64,000 nt of DNA from CADEDH01 sp039029735 (GCA_039029735.1 JBCCFL010000032.1:1-64000), one strand, 5' to 3'. Positions 1 through 9,672 are shown, counted from the first letter of the stretch. Notes: generated from the sequence alone by a model not told the origin. A program made the numbers and translations.

Positions 1-2
1 CC

Positions 3-1760
3 GGCACCGACCCAACAGCGGCGCCGCCGTCGATGCCCGCACCACCGATGAGCCCTCCGGCTCCTCCCACATCGGTTGCGCCGGCCATTCCTCTCCTGAC
101 CTCGACCACGACGTCCACCGTTGCGCCGGTGCCGCCTGCGCCGGTTGCACCGCCCACGATCCGCTCGACACAGACAACGACGAGCAGCACCACCACCACA
201 GCCGCGCCGAGCACGACTGCGAGCACGACGACCAGCACCACCACAGCGGCGCCGAGCACGACTGCGAGCACCGCGACCAGCACCACCACCACAGCCGCGC
301 CGGCGCTTGAGCCCGAGCCGTCGACGCCCTCACCCCCATCGATCGACGTGGATCTCGCCACCCATGTGGCCAATCGCCTCACCTTCGGCTCGTCGCCGTC
401 GGTACGGGCCGAGATCGCCGCGGTCGGCGTCGACGCATGGATCGACGCCCAGCTCGACCCGGCGTCGATCTCCGACCCCGAGGGCGACCGGATCACCGGT
501 TTGTTCCCCGCGCTGACGGCATCGAGTCGGGCCAACGAATCTCAGGGCGGCAGCCCTCCCCCGTTCGATCAGCTGCGGCACAGCCTCACGCTGCGAGCGG
601 TGCGAAGCCGCCGCCAGCTCCACGAGGTGATGGTGCACGTCTGGCACGACCACTTCAACGTGCGCTTCGTGGTGCCGCGCACGTTCCACCACATCGAGCC
701 CGACCGCACCGTGGCCCGCCGCCATGCGCTCGGAACCTTCCGCGAGCTGCTCAGGGCCAGCGCCCACAGCGCGGCAATGCTCCTCTATCTCGACAACGCA
801 TCGAGCAATGCGAACAGCCCGCTCGGGGTGAACGAGAACTGGGCCCGAGAGTTGCTGGAGCTCCACACACTCGGGATCGTCGATGGCACCCAGGTCTACG
901 ATGAGGCCGACGTGCGAGGCGTGGCCGAGATCATGAGCGGCTGGTCGCTGAACGATGCGTTCGAGTTCACCTACAAGCCCGACTTCCACCATCGCGGCGC
1001 GGTGTCAGTGCTCGGCGGTGGCTTCTCGGTGGGCGCCGACTCTGGCTACGCCGACGGCGTCGCCCTCCTCGACCATCTCGCCCGGCACCCCTCGACAGCC
1101 CGTCACCTCGCAACGAAACTCGTGCGACGCTTCGTGGCCGACGATCCTCCAGCGGCCCTCGTCGCCTCTGCCGCCCAGGTGTACCTCGACAACGACACGG
1201 CGATCGTGCCCGTCCTGCGCCACATCTTCGCCAGCTCGGCGTTCCGTCGCGGCGGCGAGGCGAAACTGAAGCGGCCATTCGAGCTCCTGATGTCGATGTT
1301 CCGCACGCTCGAGGTCGACATCCCGGATTCGGCTGGCCCGGTCGCCACCGGGCAGGTGGTGCCCTGGGTCGTGTCGGGCGCCCTCGACGAGATGGGCCTT
1401 GAACCGCTGACCTGGCCCGCCCCGGACGGCCCGCCGGACACGGCCAGCTACTGGATGGGATCGAACATGCTGCTCAAGCGCTGGCGCTACGGCGGTCAGC
1501 TCACCCATGGATATCTGGCTCCGCTCCAGGTCGATCTGCCATCGCTGCTGCCCACGCCACGACCGACGACGGCCGGTGGTGTGATCGACGCCCTCACCAG
1601 CCGGCTGGTTGGCGCCGCCGTCACGCCCGACGAACGCGCCGCGCTCCTGGGGTTCCTCGGCCGCGGCCCTGACGAACCCATCTCCACGGGCGAGACCGAC
1701 CAGGCCCTTGCGAACCTCGTCGGGTTGATCCTGGCGCTGCCAACGTTCCAGTACCGCTGA
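3..1760 (+). CDS. DUF1800 family protein, 5' end outside window
   Basis: The reading frame is open to the left edge, so the ATG at 33 may be internal and the gene is probably partial. The first ~100 residues are a Pro/Ser/Thr/Ala-rich linker made partly of tandem repeats. From about residue 105 comes a DUF1800 domain: the opening THVANRLTFG, then a conserved HVWHDHFNV stretch, the NENWARELLELHTLG motif and a C-terminal helical part ending in LPTFQYR. DUF1800 proteins are usually paired with DUF1501 proteins, as here with the next gene 11 bp downstream. Their biochemical role is not established; export or surface function is inferred from the partner's Tat signal. Confidence 0.85.
   Translation, partial: GTDPTAAPPSMPAPPMSPPAPPTSVAPAIPLLTSTTTSTVAPVPPAPVAPPTIRSTQTTTSSTTTTAAPSTTASTTTSTTTAAPSTTASTATSTTTTAAPALEPEPSTPSPPSIDVDLATHVANRLTFGSSPSVRAEIAAVGVDAWIDAQLDPASISDPEGDRITGLFPALTASSRANESQGGSPPPFDQLRHSLTLRAVRSRRQLHEVMVHVWHDHFNVRFVVPRTFHHIEPDRTVARRHALGTFRELLRASAHSAAMLLYLDNASSNANSPLGVNENWARELLELHTLGIVDGTQVYDEADVRGVAEIMSGWSLNDAFEFTYKPDFHHRGAVSVLGGGFSVGADSGYADGVALLDHLARHPSTARHLATKLVRRFVADDPPAALVASAAQVYLDNDTAIVPVLRHIFASSAFRRGGEAKLKRPFELLMSMFRTLEVDIPDSAGPVATGQVVPWVVSGALDEMGLEPLTWPAPDGPPDTASYWMGSNMLLKRWRYGGQLTHGYLAPLQVDLPSLLPTPRPTTAGGVIDALTSRLVGAAVTPDERAALLGFLGRGPDEPISTGETDQALANLVGLILALPTFQYR
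186..301 (+). repeat. Tandem repeat encoding Ser/Thr/Ala linker
   Basis: Two near-identical units of about 45-48 bp (186-233 and 234-278) plus a partial third (279-301). Each starts AGCACCACCAC and contains GCCGAGCACGACTGCGAGCA. Unit lengths keep the frame, so the copy number would change only the length of the low-complexity linker in the DUF1800 protein. Confidence 0.8.
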
Positions 1761-1771
1761 GAGGATCACTG

Positions 1772-3106
1772 ATGCCGACCCCTCCAAACGCCGACCACTC
1801 GATCGATGCCGCCCACGGCCCCGCTCACCACGACGGCAGCTCGACCCACGACGAGAGCCGACGCCGCTTCCTGAAGTTGGGCGGCGCCTCGCTCGGGGCG
1901 GCGGCTGCGGTCGGCACCGCGGCGGCTGGCGCCCTCGGCGGCACCGGCCTCGCCTTCGCCGACCCCGCCGACCCCAGCCGCGGCGATCTCGTCGTGCTCG
2001 TCTACCTGATGGGTGGAGCGGATGGTCTCACGCTCGTTCCACCCCATGGAGAGGGCCGGTACTACGACCGGCGGCCCTCGCTCTCGGTCGCTCCTCCCGG
2101 CCAAGGCGGTGGCGCCATCGACCTCGACGGCTTCTTCGGGATGAACCCCGCCCTCGGGGCGCTCCACGACGGCCCGTTCGCGGCTGGACACCTCGCCGTG
2201 ATCCAGGCCACAGGGTTCGGGGAGAACCACCCCAGCCTCCGGAGCCATTTCGCCGCCCAGGGCTTCAGCCAGCGCGGGTCGAGCGATCCCGCCGTTCTGT
2301 CGGGGTGGTTGGCCCGGTACGTGCACCACGCCGGCCTGCGGTCCGGGGTGCCAGCCGTGTCGGTGAGTGGCGGGCGGCTCGACGAGTCGCTCGGCGGCTT
2401 CGACCAGGCCTATGGCGTGTCGACCGTCGACCGATTCATCCTCGATGGCTTCGGCGGATCGGGAGCTGAGCGGGCCGCCGTTCGTCAGGCGTTCACCAGC
2501 GCCTACGGTGGCCACGAGGCGCCGTTGGGCCGGGCCGGGACCGCCACCCTTGACGCCGTGCTCCACGTGGAGAATTCGGGAGCGGCCGCCATTGCGACCG
2601 CGAACGGCGCGACCTACCCAGGCTCGTCACTCGGGCGTGCGCTCGCCGACGTCGCCCGCCTGGCCCGCGCCGACCTCGGGCTCCAGGTTGCGACGATCAG
2701 CACGGGCGCCTGGGACACCCACGATGGTCAGGCCGGCAGCATCGGTGGCCTGATGACGAACCTGGGCGACTCGTTGGCTGCGTTCTACGCCGACCTCGGC
2801 CCCTTGGCCGACGAGGTCACGGTGATCGTCGATTCGGAGTTCGGGCGCACCACTGAGGAGAACGGCAGCGGCGGGACCGATCACGGCAAGGCGGGGGCGA
2901 TGATGGTCATGGGTCGTTCGGTTCGCGGCGGGGTGTACGCCGATTGGCCAACGCTCACCGACAGCGACGGCGAGCCCGACCTCCGGGTGACCCGCGACTA
3001 CCGGAGCGTGCTCACCGAGGTGCTGGGTGCCCGCGGCAACCCGGCCGCCCTCGATCGGGTGTTCCCGGGCTTCACCGCTCAGGCCCCGCTCGGCCTGTTC
3101 ACCTGA
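1772..3106 (+). CDS. DUF1501 domain protein with Tat signal
   Basis: 444 aa. A twin-arginine signal (ESRRRFLKLGGAS, then a long Ala/Gly hydrophobic stretch ending LAFADP) lies at about residues 27-63, so export by the Tat pathway is expected. The rest matches the DUF1501 (sulfatase-like) pattern, with the VYLMGGADGL opening, GENHPSLRSHFAAQGF and, near the C-terminus, DSEFGRTTEENGSGGTDHG. The start ATG has a GAGAGGA ribosome-binding site. It follows the DUF1800 gene by 11 bp and is surely co-transcribed; DUF1800/DUF1501 pairs are common in bacteria but their substrate is unknown. Confidence 0.9.
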   Translation: MPTPPNADHSIDAAHGPAHHDGSSTHDESRRRFLKLGGASLGAAAAVGTAAAGALGGTGLAFADPADPSRGDLVVLVYLMGGADGLTLVPPHGEGRYYDRRPSLSVAPPGQGGGAIDLDGFFGMNPALGALHDGPFAAGHLAVIQATGFGENHPSLRSHFAAQGFSQRGSSDPAVLSGWLARYVHHAGLRSGVPAVSVSGGRLDESLGGFDQAYGVSTVDRFILDGFGGSGAERAAVRQAFTSAYGGHEAPLGRAGTATLDAVLHVENSGAAAIATANGATYPGSSLGRALADVARLARADLGLQVATISTGAWDTHDGQAGSIGGLMTNLGDSLAAFYADLGPLADEVTVIVDSEFGRTTEENGSGGTDHGKAGAMMVMGRSVRGGVYADWPTLTDSDGEPDLRVTRDYRSVLTEVLGARGNPAALDRVFPGFTAQAPLGLFT

Positions 3107-3115
3107 GCCTGGGCG

Positions 3116-4855
3116 TCAGCTCCGCACAAGCCGCCCGGGACGAGCCCCGGTGAATGCGTCGTGCTCTCGGGTGATCTCGCCGGCGACCACCGTGGCCCGG
3201 TAGCCCTCGGCCGGCTGGAGCAACCGGGTGCCTCCGGCCGGCAGATCGGCCACGAGGTGGGGTGAGCGCAGCTGCAACCGATCGAGGTCGATCACGTTGA
3301 GGTCGGCCCGTAGGCCCGGAGCCACCGTGCCGCGGTCGACGAGCCCGAACAAGGCCGCCGTGTCGGCGGTCATCTTCTTGATCACGGCTTCGAGCGCGAG
3401 GCGCGGACCACGAGAACGGTCGCGTACCCAGTGGGTGAGCATCCAGGTGGGCGTCGACGCATCGCAGATGAAGTTGGCGTGCGCACCGCCATCGGCCAGC
3501 CCCAACACGGCCGCCGGGTGAGTGAGCATGTCATGGAGGGCGTCACCATTGCCGTGGGCGTATCCGAGGAACGGCATCATGATCATGGCCTCTCCGTCGC
3601 GCTCGCGGAGCCGCTCGTACAGCTCCTCCAGCGGAGTCACCCCGTTGGCCGCAGCTTGGGCCGCGATGCTGAGTTCGGGGGCCGGTTCGTAGTCAACGGG
3701 ATCGCCGAGGAGGTACTGCCGCTCGTAGGTCGTGGCGAAGATGTAGCGGACCGGCTCAGTGTCCTTGATGCTCTCGATCTGTGCGTCGGCCTCAGCCACG
3801 AGCCGGGCCTTGAGGTCAGGGTCGGCCATTGCTGCGGCCTGCTCGGCGAACGCCAGACCCCGCAGTGGCGCGAAGCTCGGCGCCTCCAGGAACGGGTGCC
3901 TGGTGGACAGGCCGATCAACACACCGAACGGGCGCCCTGCGACCTGCGGGATCACCTGTCGGCCCGCCTCCTGCGCCGCCTGTGAGCGCGCCATGAGTTC
4001 CTTCCAGTCGTCGGGCGCCATCAGGTTTTGCAGCATGAGCCATGTGACGGGTCGCTGAATCTCATCGGCCAGCCGGGTGATCCAGTCGACCTCGTCCTGG
4101 GGCGCCGAGAGATCCTCACCAGCGACGCCTGCTGGCGCCACTTCGAACACGCCCTTGCCAACCCGGGCCAGCGCCCGGCCGATGGCGAACAACTCCTCCT
4201 CGGCGGCGAACGTGCCGGGCACCGGCTCGCCGCTGATCGCCCGGTGGGTGATGGTTCGGCTGGTGGAGAATCCCATCGCCCCGGCTCGAACGGCCTCCTC
4301 AACGAGGCTGGCCATCTCGGCGACGTCGTCGCTACTGGCCGCCTCGTTGTCGGCGCCTCGGCGGCCCATCACGTAGGCCCGGAGCGGCCCATGGGCGATC
4401 ATGGCCGCCACGTCGGCGACGTAGGCGCGCTGGTCGAGTTCGTCGAGATACTCGGGGAAACTCTCCCAGTTCCAGGAGATCCCCTCGCTCAGTGCCGCGC
4501 CGGGGATGTCCTCGACACCTTCCATGAGTTCGATGAGGAACTCCCGCTCCTCGGGGCGCACCGGGGCGAAACCCACACCGCAGTTGCCCATCACCACGGT
4601 GGTCACACCGTGTGGCGTCGACGGTTCGAGCTCGGCGTCCCACGTGGCCTGGCCGTCGTAGTGGGTGTGGATGTCGACGAACCCCGGCGTGATCATCAGC
4701 CCGGTGGCGTCGATCTCCCGCCGCCCAGGACCGATCGTCGACGCGGGGCCGACAGCGGTGATCTGCGCACCGTCGACCGCCACCGACATGCCGGGAACGG
4801 GGGTGGCGCCGGTGCCGTCGACCAGGAGTCCGTTGCGGATGACGAGATCGTGCAT
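3116..4855 (-). CDS. Amidohydrolase, N-acyl-D-amino-acid deacylase type
   Basis: 579 aa, the usual length for the D-aminoacylase branch of the amidohydrolase superfamily. Visible are the N-terminal composite beta-sandwich start (DLVIRNGLLVDGTG), the metal-binding TPGFVDIHTHYDGQ, the family signature VMGNCGVGFAP, and near the C-terminus LADGGAHANFICDAS, which carries the metal-proximal Asp. These enzymes hydrolyse an amide or cyclic amide with a TIM-barrel metal centre; the real substrate cannot be read from sequence. Many actinobacterial members are annotated simply as amidohydrolase 3. The gene converges on the DUF1501 gene with a 9-bp gap. Confidence 0.88.
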   Translation of the reverse strand: MHDLVIRNGLLVDGTGATPVPGMSVAVDGAQITAVGPASTIGPGRREIDATGLMITPGFVDIHTHYDGQATWDAELEPSTPHGVTTVVMGNCGVGFAPVRPEEREFLIELMEGVEDIPGAALSEGISWNWESFPEYLDELDQRAYVADVAAMIAHGPLRAYVMGRRGADNEAASSDDVAEMASLVEEAVRAGAMGFSTSRTITHRAISGEPVPGTFAAEEELFAIGRALARVGKGVFEVAPAGVAGEDLSAPQDEVDWITRLADEIQRPVTWLMLQNLMAPDDWKELMARSQAAQEAGRQVIPQVAGRPFGVLIGLSTRHPFLEAPSFAPLRGLAFAEQAAAMADPDLKARLVAEADAQIESIKDTEPVRYIFATTYERQYLLGDPVDYEPAPELSIAAQAAANGVTPLEELYERLRERDGEAMIMMPFLGYAHGNGDALHDMLTHPAAVLGLADGGAHANFICDASTPTWMLTHWVRDRSRGPRLALEAVIKKMTADTAALFGLVDRGTVAPGLRADLNVIDLDRLQLRSPHLVADLPAGGTRLLQPAEGYRATVVAGEITREHDAFTGARPGRLVRS

Positions 4856-4903
4856 GACCTCAATCGTTCCACAGCCATCGACTCCGCCCGAAGTTGTTGC
4901 CGC

Positions 4904-5686
4904 TCAGAACTTGCCGGAGTTCACCCACTGATCCTCGGGGAGGATCTCCTCCATCACGTCCCAGTGCTCCACGATCTTGCCGTCGGCCACCCGGAAGAGA
5001 TCGATCACGGCCATGGCCTGGCCGCCCAGGTCCATCTCTGACAACGTGGCCACGAAGTCACCACAGCCGACCACACGATGGATCTCCCCGTACTGCATCG
5101 CCTTCCCCTCCTCGGCCAGGGCGGCCACGAAGGCGCCGATGCCCTCGAGCCCGTCACCCACCTGCGGGTTGTGCTGGATGTAGGTCTCACTCGACACGTA
5201 GTCCCCGATCGTGTCGAAGGCGCCACCGGCGAGCACCTTGGTCACGAAGTCGACGACGAGGGCCTTGTTCTCCTCGGTCTTGTCGAGATCGGTCGGCTCG
5301 GTCGGGCCGTCCACCTGCGTATGACCCGAGACGGTGGGCTCCACCCACTCGGCAATGATGTCCCAGTGCTCGATGAGCTTGCCGGCCTCGTCGGTGTCGA
5401 AGATGTCGGCGGTGACGTAGCGGAACTCACCGCCGTTGAGCACCTGAACCACGTGGAGGAACACGTACTGGCCGTCCTCGAAGCCGCGAACGATCTCGAT
5501 CTCCCGGTCGGGGTTCCGCTCGACGAAGTCGGCGAAGAACTCGATGAAGCCGGCACGGCCATCCTTCACCGGCGTTGAGTGTTGGGTGTACCGATCGCCG
5601 GCGTAGCGGTTGATCGCGCCCTCGTAGTCACCGTCGCGGATCGCCTCCACGTACAGCGCCTTCGCGTTCTCGAGTCGTTGGCCCAT
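4904..5686 (-). CDS. Tandem SnoaL-like (NTF2-fold) protein
   Basis: 260 aa, built of two NTF2/SnoaL-like domains (about residues 1-115 and 140-255), each ending with the same IxEHWDxxxE strand (LIEHWDIIAEW and IVEHWDVMEEI). The fold binds small hydrophobic ligands and includes isomerases, cyclases and dehydratases. No catalytic assignment is possible. The start is supported by AAAGGAG 7 nt upstream. It is transcribed divergently from an AraC regulator across an 87-bp gap, so that regulator may control it. Confidence 0.8.
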   Translation of the reverse strand: MGQRLENAKALYVEAIRDGDYEGAINRYAGDRYTQHSTPVKDGRAGFIEFFADFVERNPDREIEIVRGFEDGQYVFLHVVQVLNGGEFRYVTADIFDTDEAGKLIEHWDIIAEWVEPTVSGHTQVDGPTEPTDLDKTEENKALVVDFVTKVLAGGAFDTIGDYVSSETYIQHNPQVGDGLEGIGAFVAALAEEGKAMQYGEIHRVVGCGDFVATLSEMDLGGQAMAVIDLFRVADGKIVEHWDVMEEILPEDQWVNSGKF

Positions 5687-5773
5687 GTCGATCTCCTTTG
5701 TTCAATACGGTGGGGTGTTGGGGTCAGTATGAGAGCGGGGGGTGGATCGCCCCAGGGCTCGGAAGGACGCTCG

Positions 5774-6625
5774 ATGGTCGAAAGTGGACAGTCGTCGATC
5801 AGGCGCGTCGGATTCGCCAGCCGTCGCCACCTGGACCTCCCCGTCGAGGTGCTCGACCATGCTGAACTGGTCAGCCGGTTCGACCCGACTCACTTCGTCC
5901 GTCCGCAGCGGGTGGAGTTTCACGCCGTTGTGCTGATGTACGGCGACGTCGGTTCCCACACGGTCGACTTCACCGACGTGGCTGCGGCGGCCGGGCGCAT
6001 GATCCAGCTGCGCCCTGGCCAGGTGCAACGCTTCCAGCCTGAAGAGGATCTGCAGGCCACGATCGTGCTGTCGAAGCCGACGGCGCTCGGCACGCCAACC
6101 TGGCTCCCCGGCTACCGCCCGTACTGCGACCTGGATCCGGGGTCACTGCTGGCGGCGGACCGGATCATCGAGGTGCTGCGCCATCATCAAGATGACTTCG
6201 ATGGCGACGAGCCAACGAGCCGCATGATGGTTCGCCTCTTCGAAGCCCTCGTGGCCGTGTTCGACCGGGTCAGTGCAACCACCGCCGAACAGCAGCTGCC
6301 CGAGGCGTACGTGGCGTTCCGCTCTGCGGTCGAAGCCGACTTCACCCAGACCCACGATGTCACCGACTATGCGAGCCGTCTCGGCTACTCGGCCCGCACC
6401 TTGACCAGAGCGTGCCAGCAGGTCACGGGGCTCACGGCCAAAGAGGTGATCACCGATCGTCTGGTGCTGGAGGCCAAGCGCCTCCTGGTCCACTCCGACG
6501 CATCGGTGGCCGCGATCTCCCACCGGCTCGGGTTCTCCGAGCCGACCAATTTCGGCAAGTTCTTCAACCGGCGAGCCGCCATGAGCCCCGCCGAGTTCCG
6601 GTCGACGCAACGCCTGGGCCCCTGA
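5774..6625 (+). CDS. AraC family transcriptional regulator
   Basis: 283 aa from the ATG at 5774, chosen because GGAAGG sits 7 nt upstream; an in-frame ATG at 5729 has no such site. The N-terminal half resembles a cupin-like AraC ligand-binding region (FHAVVLMYGDVGSHTVDF, then IQLRPGQVQRF). The C-terminal ~100 residues hold the two AraC helix-turn-helix motifs, including SVAAISHRLGFSEPTNFGKFF. It sits between the divergent double-SnoaL gene and, 81 bp downstream on the same strand, the broken P450; either is a plausible target. Confidence 0.88.
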   Translation: MVESGQSSIRRVGFASRRHLDLPVEVLDHAELVSRFDPTHFVRPQRVEFHAVVLMYGDVGSHTVDFTDVAAAAGRMIQLRPGQVQRFQPEEDLQATIVLSKPTALGTPTWLPGYRPYCDLDPGSLLAADRIIEVLRHHQDDFDGDEPTSRMMVRLFEALVAVFDRVSATTAEQQLPEAYVAFRSAVEADFTQTHDVTDYASRLGYSARTLTRACQQVTGLTAKEVITDRLVLEAKRLLVHSDASVAAISHRLGFSEPTNFGKFFNRRAAMSPAEFRSTQRLGP

Positions 6626-6706
6626 GCAGCACCGAGGTGCGTACTTGCCCGGCGGCTCGTGTGCGTCTAGGAACGCTGCACACGGCTGCGATCCCAGGAG
6701 ACCGAG

Positions 6707-7945
6707 ATGACAGACATCGGTGCCCCCGCTCCCCACGACATCTTCACCGACAACCATCGGTGGGGTGACCTGGCTGAGTGGAACGCCACGGCCCTCGCCC
6801 TCCACGAGCAGGGCGGCATGCACCGGATCGAGCGTGACGGCTTCGACCCGTTCTGGGCGGTGATCGACCATGCCGCCGTGCTCGAGATCGAACGGCAACC
6901 CGAGCTGTTCACCAACGGCCCCGAGCCCGTGCTCCAGACCAGGCACACGATGGAGAGCCGACTGGTCGACATCAAGACGCTGATCCACATGGATGCGCCC
7001 CAGCACGGCGACTACCGGCGCCTGACCAACGACTGATTCAAGCCGGCGAGCGTGCGGCGGCTCAACGACCGCCTCACGGAGCTGAGCGAGCAAGCGGTGG
7101 CAACGCTTGAAGCTGCGGGGGGCGAGATCGACTTCGCGACCGAGGTGGCCCTCCCCTACCCCCTCCAGGTCATCCTCCGCATCCTCGGGCTTCCTGAGGA
7201 GGACTTCCCCCGGATGATGATGCTCACCCAGCAGCTGTTCGGTGGCGAGGACCCCGACCTCCAGCGCGACGAGGTGAGCCCGGAGGTGGCAGCACAGGTG
7301 CTCGGCGACTTCTACCAGTACTTCACCGACCTGACCGCGGCACGCCGCTCCGACCCCACCGACGATCTCGCCTCGCTCATCGCCAACGGCACGGTCGGGG
7401 GCGAGGAGATGCCCGACCTCGAAACCATGGGCTACTACGTGATCATCGCCACGGCCGGGCACGACACCACCTCATCGGCGATGGCCGGCGGCCTCCAGGC
7501 CCTCGTCGAGAACCCCGAGCAGCTTGCGGCGCTGCAGGCGAACCCGGACCTCATGGCCAACGCGGTTGAGGAGATGCTGCGGTGGACGGCTCCGGTGCGC
7601 CACTTCATGCGCACCGCCACGGCCGACACCGAGATCCTCGGGCAGGAGATCAAGGCCGGAGACTGGCTGTACCTGTCATACAAGGCGGCCAACCTCGATC
7701 CGAAGGTGTTCGACAACCCGCTGCGGTTCGACATCGAGCGATCCAACGCTGATCGGCAGGTGTCGTTCGGGTACGGCGTGCACTTCTGCCTCGGGGCGCA
7801 GCTCGCCCGCAACGAGATTCGGAGCCTCTTCTCCCACGTGGTGCCCCGCCTCGAATCGATCGAGCTGGCTGCCCCGCCCACCACGATGAAGACCACCTTC
7901 GTCGGCGGCCACAAGACCCTGCCGATCCGCTACTCCCTGCGCTGA
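6707..7945 (+). pseudogene. Cytochrome P450 with in-frame TGA
   Basis: Reading through one stop gives 412 aa with every P450 landmark: the I-helix AGHDTTSS, the K-helix EEMLRW and the heme loop FGYGVHFCLG. The TGA at 7034-7036 falls in HGDYRRLTND-stop-FKPASVRRL, where related P450s (often DWF) carry Trp, so a single TGG to TGA change explains it. The ATG at 6707 has an AGGAG site. No other lesion is visible, and the frame resumes at once, so this is either a very recent nonsense mutation, a sequencing error or a read-through gene. TGA is the normal stop of most genes here, so codon reassignment is not the explanation. Confidence 0.8.
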
Positions 7946-7967
7946 CGGTTCGGCTCCGCCAACCCTC

Positions 7968-8735
7968 CTACTGAGGAACGGCCGCCCGCACTGCCGCCAG
8001 CCGGTCGTGGCTTGGCGTGAAGTCGATCACCACGGCGTCGTCGAAGCCGAGGGCCGCAAGCCGACCGAGCCGCTCGATGGTCGGCGCGAGGTCCTCGCCG
8101 GCCTGGAGGTTCGTCACCACCGCTCGCTGGCCGCCGGCGGCCCGATAGCGCCCGATGCCGTCGGCCAACTCCTCGTCGCTCGCGTACATGCCAGACGCGA
8201 TCCATCCCGACGACTCGGTTGCCGACCGCTGCACCCAGCGGCCCCGCCACCCGGCCAGCATCAACGTGGGACCACCCAGTACCTGGGGCCATGGGCTGAG
8301 CTGCCGCTCGCCGAGGCCACCGTCGGCCACGATCGCCCGCAGGTCGGCCCACTGCTGCTCGAAGGTGGTGAACCGCTCGGCGAAGGCGCCTCCGAAGGCC
8401 CCGAAGTCAGCCTCGGTCGATCCAGGCCCCACGCCGAACAACACCCGACCGGGCGCCATCAGCTCCAGTGTGAACAGGCGATGCGCCACCTCCATCACGT
8501 TGCGGATGGGGAGCTGCATGATGCCGGTACCCAACTCGATCCGTTCGGTGACGGTGGCCGCAGCAGTCAGCGCCATGAGTGGATCGGGGAGGATGAACCC
8601 GCGCCCGACGGCGTCGAAGGTCCACAGCGACGTATACCCGAGTTCCTCGACGGCGTATGCCGCGTCGGCAAAACTTCGGGCCGAGGGCGGCCCGCCGCCG
8701 AGATCGGCCAGGGGTAGTGCAGCGCCTAGTCTCAC
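7968..8735 (-). CDS. LLM-class F420-type flavin oxidoreductase
   Basis: 255 aa from a GTG start chosen because AGGAGG lies 5 nt upstream; longer readings run into the divergent promoter. The sequence has the luciferase-like TIM-barrel pattern: LGYTSLWTFDAVG near the N-terminus, TERIELGTGIMQLPIRN, and LFGVGPGSTEADF. Such enzymes use F420 or FMN to oxidise or hydroxylate small substrates. It is shorter than typical members (about 300-340 aa), with a compressed C-terminal part. It is divergent from the siderophore-interacting gene and converges on the P450 pseudogene. Confidence 0.82.
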   Translation of the reverse strand: MRLGAALPLADLGGGPPSARSFADAAYAVEELGYTSLWTFDAVGRGFILPDPLMALTAAATVTERIELGTGIMQLPIRNVMEVAHRLFTLELMAPGRVLFGVGPGSTEADFGAFGGAFAERFTTFEQQWADLRAIVADGGLGERQLSPWPQVLGGPTLMLAGWRGRWVQRSATESSGWIASGMYASDEELADGIGRYRAAGGQRAVVTNLQAGEDLAPTIERLGRLAALGFDDAVVIDFTPSHDRLAAVRAAVPQ

Positions 8736-8809
8736 GATGTCCTCCTCGATCGGCGGCCCCGAGTCTCGCGAGGCGAACCGCTCCAGGCAAGGACGGGAAT
8801 ACCCAACAC

Positions 8810-8828
8810 GAGTGTTAGGGTTACCTAA
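8810..8828. promoter_or_regulatory. IdeR/DtxR-like iron box with embedded -10
   Basis: GAGTGTTAGGGTTACCTAA matches the right half of the DtxR/IdeR consensus (TTAGGTTAGSCTAACCTAA) and about 13 of 19 positions overall. The hexamer TAGGGT (8816-8821) inside it fits an actinobacterial -10, so a bound repressor would block the promoter of the siderophore-interacting gene 47 bp downstream. Confidence 0.6.
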
Positions 8829-8874
8829 CTCCCATCTCCCCCCCCCTTCGAGCCCCACGAGAAGAGGCACCCCC

Positions 8875-9672
8875 ATGTACGGAGAAGTCACATCCGTCGA
8901 ACCCCTCAGCCCGAGCATGGTGCGCATCGTGCTCGGCGGCGGCGATCTCGCCGCCTTCACCCCCACCCCCTACACCGACCAGTACATCAACGCATCGTTC
9001 GTACCGGCCGACGCCCCCTACGACGTGCCGTTCGACGCCGCAGCCCTCGACGGGATCGACGCCGCCATGCGGCCCAAACCCCGCCGCTACACCGTTCGTC
9101 ACTGGAATCAGGCAACGAACGAACTCACGATCGACTTCGTCGCCCACGGCGACATCGGCTACGCCGGATCCTGGGCCCAGCGGGCGACGCCCGGCGATCG
9201 TCTGCAGTTCAAGGGCCCCGGAGGCGGCTACGCCCCCGACTCCACCGCCGACTGGCACCTCTACGTCGGCGACGAGAGTGCCCTGCCCGCCATCGCTGCG
9301 TCACTGGAACAGGTGGCGCCTGGGGCTCGGTCCGTGGCCGTCATCGTGGTGGACGGGCCCGATAACGAGCAGCAGATCACCTCACCGGGCGACCTCGAGC
9401 TGCGTTGGCTCCACCGCCGCACCGCCGATGCCCCCGACGCCCTCCTCCATGACGCAGTCGCTGCGCTCGACTTTCCCCCGGGCCGCGTCGACTTGTTCGT
9501 GCACGGCGAAGCGGGTGAAGTGCGCGACGTCCGTCGCCACCTCGCGGTCGACCGTGGCCTCGATGTGGACGGCGCATCGATCTCGCCGTACTGGCGTCGC
9601 AACTACACCGACGAAGACTGGCGGGCCGTGAAGGCCCAGTGGACCGCCGAGATGCGGGCCGAGACGAGCTGA
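8875..9672 (+). CDS. Siderophore-interacting protein (ferric reductase)
   Basis: 265 aa from the ATG at 8875, preceded by GAAGAGG. The FAD-binding motif RYTVR lies at residues 71-75, the GPGGGYAP loop near 114-121, and the SIP-type GDESALPAI motif at 132-140; the C-terminal SIP domain ends with a YWRRNYTDEDW-like stretch. Family members are cytoplasmic flavin reductases that release iron from siderophores using NAD(P)H. The IdeR/DtxR-like box upstream supports induction under iron limitation. No siderophore biosynthesis or uptake genes are next to it. Confidence 0.9.
   Translation: MYGEVTSVEPLSPSMVRIVLGGGDLAAFTPTPYTDQYINASFVPADAPYDVPFDAAALDGIDAAMRPKPRRYTVRHWNQATNELTIDFVAHGDIGYAGSWAQRATPGDRLQFKGPGGGYAPDSTADWHLYVGDESALPAIAASLEQVAPGARSVAVIVVDGPDNEQQITSPGDLELRWLHRRTADAPDALLHDAVAALDFPPGRVDLFVHGEAGEVRDVRRHLAVDRGLDVDGASISPYWRRNYTDEDWRAVKAQWTAEMRAETS

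Noticed and set aside
7034..7036. Reassignment of TGA to tryptophan
   Set aside because: Most genes in the window end with TGA, and Trp is encoded by TGG elsewhere.
7946..7967. Terminator between the P450 and F420 oxidoreductase genes
   Set aside because: GGTTCGGC/GCCAACC pairs only with a bulge and a short stem.
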